Positions 15,028 to 18,502 of a stretch of 18,502 bases of DNA are shown here, in pieces. How positions within the stretch are numbered: position 1 is the stretch's first letter; each line of letters begins with the position of its first letter. The position numbers were made by a program, and so were the translations under genes. Source of the stretch: Prolixibacteraceae bacterium (GTDB lineage Bacteria > Bacteroidota > Bacteroidia > Bacteroidales > Prolixibacteraceae); the NCBI GenBank assembly GCA_023228025.1, contig JALOCD010000090.1, forward strand, positions 1 to 18,502, read 5' to 3'. The notes under the pieces are model-generated. The model ran no database searches. It was given only the letters and a program-made list of their open reading frames with translations, and had not been told where the DNA came from.

Positions 15028-15582
15028 ATGAATTTTCTCCCAACCCCATTTCCCGGCTTATACCTTATTGAGCCCAAAGTCTATGGCGATCACCGTGGAT
15101 ATTTCTTCGAATCCTTCCAGCAAAAAAAGTTTGACGAAGCCATTGGGAAGATAGAATTCGTCCAGGACAATGAATCCAAATCCGGATACGGTGTACTGCG
15201 TGGCCTGCATTTCCAGAGACCTCCCTTCACCCAGGCGAAGTTGGTCCGCTGCATCACCGGCGCAATTTTGGATGTAGTTGCAGACCTGAGAAGGAATTCC
15301 CCAACTTTTAAAAAGACATACTCAATAGAACTCTCCGGATCAAATAAACTACAGCTTTTTATTCCCCGCGGTTTCGCCCATGGGTTTGTTGTTTTGAGTG
15401 AAGAGGCCCTGTTTTCCTATAAGGTTGACAATTTTTATTCATTGGATCATGATGCAGGTATCTTGTATGATGATCCGGAATTGCTGATAGACTGGGTAAT
15501 ACCAAATGAGGCTCTGAAACTTTCCGAAAAAGACCGAGGATTACCTCTCTTTTCCGAAACTGTTTTGCCCTTTTCAATGTAA
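15028..15582 (+). CDS. rmlC: dTDP-4-dehydrorhamnose 3,5-epimerase
   Basis: This 184-residue cupin epimerises dTDP-4-keto-6-deoxyglucose at C3 and C5. Family motifs are GDHRGYFFESF (20-30), VLRGLHFQ with catalytic His61, LDVVADLRRNSPTF (81-94), IPRGFAHGF (112-120) and SYKVDNFYS with Tyr131. DDPELLIDW fits the C-terminal region. Length and order are those of RmlC rather than of the shorter FdtA-type ketoisomerases. The ATG at 15028 follows directly on the heptamer array, so there is no recognisable ribosome-binding sequence; the leader is entirely repeat. Downstream lies a 642-nt gap with promoter candidates, a repeat cluster and a palindrome element. Confidence 0.94.
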   Translation: MNFLPTPFPGLYLIEPKVYGDHRGYFFESFQQKKFDEAIGKIEFVQDNESKSGYGVLRGLHFQRPPFTQAKLVRCITGAILDVVADLRRNSPTFKKTYSIELSGSNKLQLFIPRGFAHGFVVLSEEALFSYKVDNFYSLDHDAGILYDDPELLIDWVIPNEALKLSEKDRGLPLFSETVLPFSM

Positions 15583-15608
15583 AAGCGCTCGGGTTTAAGC
15601 TATTTTCT

Positions 15609-15616
15609 TATCTTTG
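15609..15616 (+). promoter_or_regulatory. Candidate -7 box after rmlC
   Basis: TATCTTTG followed by TACA, an exact TAnnTTTG match. No good TTTG box is found at the usual distance, so this is weak. It could start a transcript toward the aminotransferase. Confidence 0.3.
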
Positions 15617-15667
15617 TACAACCTGATATATTACCTTCCGAATCCAAAAAAATCCCTCCTTTTTGTT

Positions 15668-15698
15668 TTCGACAATTTTAATATCTGTGTTATATTTG
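15668..15698 (+). promoter_or_regulatory. Candidate promoter upstream of the aminotransferase gene
   Basis: TTCG (15668-15671), 19-nt spacer, TATATTTG (15691-15698). The -7 box is exact and the -33 box is 3 of 4. It would start a transcript about 530 nt before the aminotransferase, running through the repeat cluster. Confidence 0.38.
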
Positions 15699-15711
15699 CT
15701 ATTGCCTGGAC

Positions 15712-16018
15712 CAACTTGGTTGATGACTGTGACTGAGGAGGCGAAGCTACGGGATGACTGGGATGACGGAGGGACGGAGAGACAGGAAGAAGCACAGGTC
15801 CCTGAGCGTAGCCGAAGGGTACCTCTTTTAGGAGCACCCCTGGTCCCCGAGCGAAGCCGAGGGGTAATGAGGGGGCTCTTCGATCAATGAAATGACCTGT
15901 CCCTGGGCGAAGTCGAAGAGCAATGTGAATGGAGGAGACCGGGTTCCAGAGCGTAGCCGAGGGGCGCTGACGGGACGATGGAAAGACTCGGGCGACTGGG
16001 ACGAAGGAACAGAGATCT
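15712..16018 (-). repeat. Cluster of GACGGAGGG array units and four REP-like repeats
   Basis: An array section (about 15738-15783: GGGATGACTGGGATGACGG and relatives) is followed by four copies of a REP-like unit, consensus CCCTGAGCGnAGnCGAAGGG, at 15798-15819, 15843-15864, 15899-15920 and 15943-15964. More array units (GACGGGACGATGG, GGCGACTGGGACG) follow to about 16010. Both types are inverted relative to 13454-13557. Frames here give PERSRG-type peptides, which are translated repeats; no gene is seen. Confidence 0.72.
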
Positions 16019-16038
16019 TTGGAATATTTGGCAAACAC

Positions 16039-16222
16039 GATTATATAAAACTTATTTTCGTAAACCAATCTTAGTAGAAAGTATCATAGTCAGGAGACCC
16101 GGATCTTATTATCTTATTAAATGATCATCTGAAATACCCATGAGAATATTTTCACAACAACCGAATCCGACAGTCGGCGGATGGGTATTAGCTTCGCTGA
16201 ACTTCGTTTCGTTAAATCTTTT
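16039..16222 (+). mobile_element. Nested-palindrome element, copy C (right half replaced)
   Basis: 16039-16136 matches the left half of copy D almost base for base, including the 22-nt spacer and inner arm. The right half is replaced by a stretch bounded by ACCCAT (16136-16141) and ATGGGT (16181-16186), holding CCGACAGTCGG. The end of the tail is then present (16187-16222, with TTCGCTGAACTTCGTTTCG), ending 2 nt before the aminotransferase ATG. Confidence 0.7.
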
Positions 16223-16224
16223 TA

Positions 16225-17370
16225 ATGGTTAATAATAAAATCCAAATGGTCGATCTTCTGTCGCAGCACAAAAAGCTGGAGCAGCAAATTTTTGAATCCA
16301 TTCATCGGGTCATCGATTCTTCCGCCTTTATCAAAGGTTCAGAAGTCGCGGTATTTGAAAACACACTTGCAGATTTTTTACAGGTCAGCCATGTGATCAC
16401 TTGTGCCAACGGCACGGATGCCCTGCAAATTGCATTGATGGCGCTCGAACTTCATCCCGGAGATGAAGTGATTGTTCCGGCTTTTACCTATGTAGCAACC
16501 GCTGAAGTCATCGCATTGCTCGGGCTCATGCCCGTAATGGTTGATGTTGATGAAGATACATTCAATATCTCTCTTTCCGGATTAGCCAAAGCCATAACAC
16601 ACCGCACCAAAGCAATCATACCGGTGCACCTCTTCGGACAGTGTTCCAACATGGAACCTTTGATGAAACTGGCCGAAGCCCATCACCTCTATGTCATCGA
16701 AGACAATGCCCAATCACTGGGCGCAAATTACGCCTTCTCTAATGGACACGTAAAGAAAGCCGGCACCATCGGCACCATCGGTTGCACTTCATTTTTCCCC
16801 ACCAAAAATCTCGGATGCTTGGGAGATGGTGGCGCCCTCATGACCAATGATCCGGGATTGGCCGAGAAAATAAGGATGATCGCCAACCACGGCCAACGGA
16901 AAAAATATTACCATGAGGTGGTTGGTTGCAACTCACGGCTCGACACGTTGCAGGCAGCAATTCTGAATGTCAAACTGCCGCATTTGGAGGAATACCTGAA
17001 TGCCCGAAGAAAAGCGGGTGACTATTACCAAATTGCACTCAAACATTTCAATTACGGAATTTTACCCGCATCCCTGCCAGCCACTGAACCAACTTATAAC
17101 CAGTTTACGCTCAAAATAAGGGGTGGGCTTAGAGACAAAATGAAGGAATATCTGGAACAAAAAGGGATTCCTTCGATGATCTATTATCCCCTGCCTCTTT
17201 ACAAACAAAAGGCATTCAACAAATTTGTCCCCACGGGTTTTTCATTGCCAGTTACTGAAAAACTCTGTGAATCAGTTTTATCACTTCCAATTCATACAGA
17301 AATGGCGGAAGATGAGTTGAGTTACATTTGTGAGATAGTTCTTGACTTTAAAGAAGTGGGAGCAATATAA
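16225..17370 (+). CDS. DegT/DnrJ/EryC1 aminotransferase, WbpE/WlbC-like
   Basis: This 381-residue PLP enzyme aminates a nucleotide-linked keto-sugar. Fold-type I features are CANGTDALQIAL (60-71), VIEDNAQSLGA with Asp160 and Gln163, and SFFPTKNLGCLGDGGALMTN with Schiff-base Lys194. The neighbouring WbpD/WlbB-type acetyltransferase points to UDP-2-acetamido-3-keto-glucuronate as substrate, giving the 3-amino sugar. An FdtB-type dTDP-sugar role is the alternative, given rmlA upstream. The ATG at 16225 gives MVNNKIQMVDLLSQ, a typical family N-terminus, and follows the A-rich end of palindrome copy C. The stop is followed within 30 nt by copy D. Confidence 0.92.
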   Translation: MVNNKIQMVDLLSQHKKLEQQIFESIHRVIDSSAFIKGSEVAVFENTLADFLQVSHVITCANGTDALQIALMALELHPGDEVIVPAFTYVATAEVIALLGLMPVMVDVDEDTFNISLSGLAKAITHRTKAIIPVHLFGQCSNMEPLMKLAEAHHLYVIEDNAQSLGANYAFSNGHVKKAGTIGTIGCTSFFPTKNLGCLGDGGALMTNDPGLAEKIRMIANHGQRKKYYHEVVGCNSRLDTLQAAILNVKLPHLEEYLNARRKAGDYYQIALKHFNYGILPASLPATEPTYNQFTLKIRGGLRDKMKEYLEQKGIPSMIYYPLPLYKQKAFNKFVPTGFSLPVTEKLCESVLSLPIHTEMAEDELSYICEIVLDFKEVGAI

Positions 17371-17399
17371 ATAGAGAGATTGAGATCCCCGAATTTCAA

Positions 17400-17683
17400 G
17401 ATTATATAAATCTTATTTTCGTAAACCAATCTTAGTAGAAAGTATCATAGTCAGGAGACCCGGATCTTATTATCTTATTAAATGATTATCAGAAAATAAG
17501 GTAATAAGATTTTGAATCTCATCATTTCTGTGTTTCTACTAAGATTAAAAAAACGGAAAATAAGGTTTACATAATCATCATTTGATCAATTATAATAAAT
17601 ACAATAAGTGCTTCTAGAATCACTTCCGTTCGTATGATTGGCAGCAATTAGCTTCGCTGAACTTCGTTTCGTGAAATCTTTTT
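17400..17683 (+). mobile_element. Nested-palindrome element, copy D (best preserved with B)
   Basis: Outer arms at 17400-17420 and 17556-17576. Middle arms AATCTTAGTAGAAA (17428-17441) and TTTCTACTAAGATT (17533-17546). Inner arms 17464-17479 and 17495-17510, loop 15 nt. Both spacers are exactly 22 nt (17442-17463, 17511-17532). The tail 17577-17683 holds CCGTTCGTATG and, in its last part, GCTTCGCTGAACTTCGTTTC as in copy C. It fills the gap between aminotransferase and acetyltransferase. No ORF. Confidence 0.82.
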
Positions 17684-17700
17684 CAAACATTTCAACCCTC

Positions 17701-18273
17701 ATGCCCGACTACTTCTCCCATCCTTCCGCAATCATCGATCCCGGTTGCACCATCGGCGCCGGAACAAAAATCTGGCATTTCTCCCACATCATGCCTGGTG
17801 CGGTGATCGGGGAGAATTGCAACATTGGTCAAAATGTTGTCATTTCTCCCGAAGTGGTGTTGGGAAACAACGTGAAAGTGCAGAACAACATCTCCATTTA
17901 CACCGGTGTTATTTGTGAAGATGATGTCTTCCTGGGTCCCTCCTGCGTTTTTACCAATGTGATCAATCCCCGAAGTCATGTCAACAGGAGGGACGAATAC
18001 GCCTTTACTACCGTGAAACGCGGGGCATCCATTGGCGCCAATGCCACCATTGTCTGCGGCAATGACATCGGCGAATACGCTTTCGTAGGAGCCGGGGCAG
18101 TAGTTACCAAACCCGTCGACCCCTATGCCCTTGTCGTTGGAAATCCTGCCATACAGATTGGATGGATCTCTGAGTATGGACTACGCCTGAACTTCGATGA
18201 TAAATGCCATGCCATATGCACCGAAAGCGGAGATGAGTACGAACTCAAGAATGGTGCAGTCCGTAAGATTTAA
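17701..18273 (+). CDS. Left-handed beta-helix N-acetyltransferase, WbpD/WlbB-like
   Basis: This 190-residue protein has hexapeptide-repeat turns throughout (IIDPGCTIGAGTKIWHFSHI, VIGENCNIGQNVVISPEVVL, VKVQNNISIYTGV). The segment FTNVINPRSHVNRRDEY (84-100) and the end ALVVGNPAIQIGWISEYG are very characteristic of WbpD/WlbB, which acetylates UDP-2-acetamido-3-amino-2,3-dideoxy-glucuronate with acetyl-CoA to give UDP-2,3-diacetamido-uronate for O-antigen or capsule. The C-terminal tail ICTESGDEYELKNGAVRKI is typical for such proteins. The start ATG 17701 gives MPDYFSHPSAII; an upstream TTG frame from 17638 is encoded by the tail of copy D and is rejected. The stop TAA is inside the first unit of an ATTACGA array. 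The aminotransferase upstream is its expected partner. Confidence 0.92.
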   Translation: MPDYFSHPSAIIDPGCTIGAGTKIWHFSHIMPGAVIGENCNIGQNVVISPEVVLGNNVKVQNNISIYTGVICEDDVFLGPSCVFTNVINPRSHVNRRDEYAFTTVKRGASIGANATIVCGNDIGEYAFVGAGAVVTKPVDPYALVVGNPAIQIGWISEYGLRLNFDDKCHAICTESGDEYELKNGAVRKI

Positions 18274-18345
18274 TTACGAATTACAAAACAATTACGAATT
18301 ACGGAATTACGAATTACGGATGCCGCCGGCGTAATTCGTAATTTG
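18271..18345 (+). terminator. ATTACGA inverted repeat hairpin after the acetyltransferase gene
   Basis: AATTACGAATTACG (18305-18318) pairs perfectly with CGTAATTCGTAATT (18330-18343) around an 11-nt GC-rich loop containing GCCGCCGG. Further AATTACGAATTAC units precede it from the stop codon on. It is a strong 14-bp stem without a T-tract, so either a terminator-like 3'-end structure or simply one more paired array of the type seen through the window. Confidence 0.5.
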
Positions 18346-18427
18346 AAATTCAATGTCGTTTAGTTAAGAAAACCTTCTAAAGGTATTGATTTTATTGATA
18401 TTTTGATCAAAATTGTTCTTTGAAATG

Positions 18428-18457
18428 TTTGTAGTTAACGGATAATTTTTTATCTTG
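18428..18457 (+). promoter_or_regulatory. Weak promoter candidate at the right edge
   Basis: TTTG (18428-18431), 19-nt spacer, TATCTTG (18451-18457), one base short of TAnnTTTG. It would serve a gene beyond the window. The rest of 18346-18502 is AT-rich with no coding frame seen. Confidence 0.25.
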
Positions 18458-18502
18458 TAGGATATAAGGGGGTAACCTCAATTATCAACCAAATAGGAGA
18501 CT

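Noticed and set aside
15631..16068. Open frames on both strands in the rmlC-aminotransferase gap
   Set aside because: They consist of PERSRG-type and other repeat-encoded peptides and overlap the palindrome element.
17533..17546. TTTCTACTAAG in the element arms resembles the 5' half of Cas12a direct repeats
   Set aside because: The 3' half (GTAGAT) is absent next to it, its complement is across the large hairpin, there is no repeat-spacer array and no cas gene. The match is 11 nt and probably chance.
17638..17700. Upstream TTG start for the acetyltransferase
   Set aside because: The extra 21 codons come from the tail of palindrome copy D, also present before the aminotransferase in another context.

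Overview
The window looks like a chromosomal segment of an environmental or gut-type Bacteroidota. The evidence is a DUF4838 protein, a GH92-type hydrolase, a tandem DUF1080 protein, exported Gfo/Idh/MocA oxidoreductases, an UpxY-type NusG paralogue opening a polysaccharide locus, A-rich rather than Shine-Dalgarno leaders, and TAnnTTTG-like promoter boxes. No rRNA, tRNA, transposase, integrase or cas gene was seen.

Left part (about 1-12.3 kb) is glycan and sugar catabolism. It holds a 5'-partial DUF4838 protein (2-1612, +) and a LacX-type aldose epimerase (1811-2689, +). On the minus strand follow a lipoprotein Gfo/Idh/MocA oxidoreductase (4252-2852), an O6-methylguanine methyltransferase (5113-4631) overlapping a Tat-exported TIM-barrel isomerase (6012-5110), a second Gfo/Idh/MocA protein with a Tat-type leader (7729-6374), a small four-helix-bundle protein (8148-7783) and a two-domain DUF1080 protein (9597-8227). 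A GH92-family protein reads forward (9869-12307). Oxidoreductases, TIM barrel and DUF1080 together suggest breakdown of glycosides through 3-keto intermediates outside the cytoplasm.

Right part (12.6-18.3 kb, all +) is the start of a surface polysaccharide locus: UpxY/NusG antiterminator, rmlA, a second four-helix-bundle gene, rmlC, a WbpE/WlbC-like aminotransferase and a WbpD/WlbB-like N-acetyltransferase. It points to dTDP-6-deoxyhexose synthesis plus a UDP-2,3-diacetamido-uronic acid. rmlB, rmlD, wbpA and wbpB would be expected outside the window.

The unusual content is between and inside the genes. (1) A family of elements of about 175 bp, each a three-tier nested palindrome with two 22-nt unpaired spacers and a conserved one-sided tail, occurs four times (one copy with its inner half replaced) plus one fragment. 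(2) Two closely similar four-helix-bundle genes each lie in a cassette with inverted heptamer arms, fitted between the stop of one gene and the start of the next. (3) Short-unit arrays sit at most gene boundaries, purine-rich after stops and pyrimidine-rich before starts on the coding strand. The unit differs between loci, but the two arms at one locus match. (4) The same repeat types are read through in frame in the DUF4838 gene and twice in the GH92 gene, once inside its signal peptide. (5) The rmlA / four-helix / rmlC block is enclosed by four layers of inverted repeats spanning about 3 kb.
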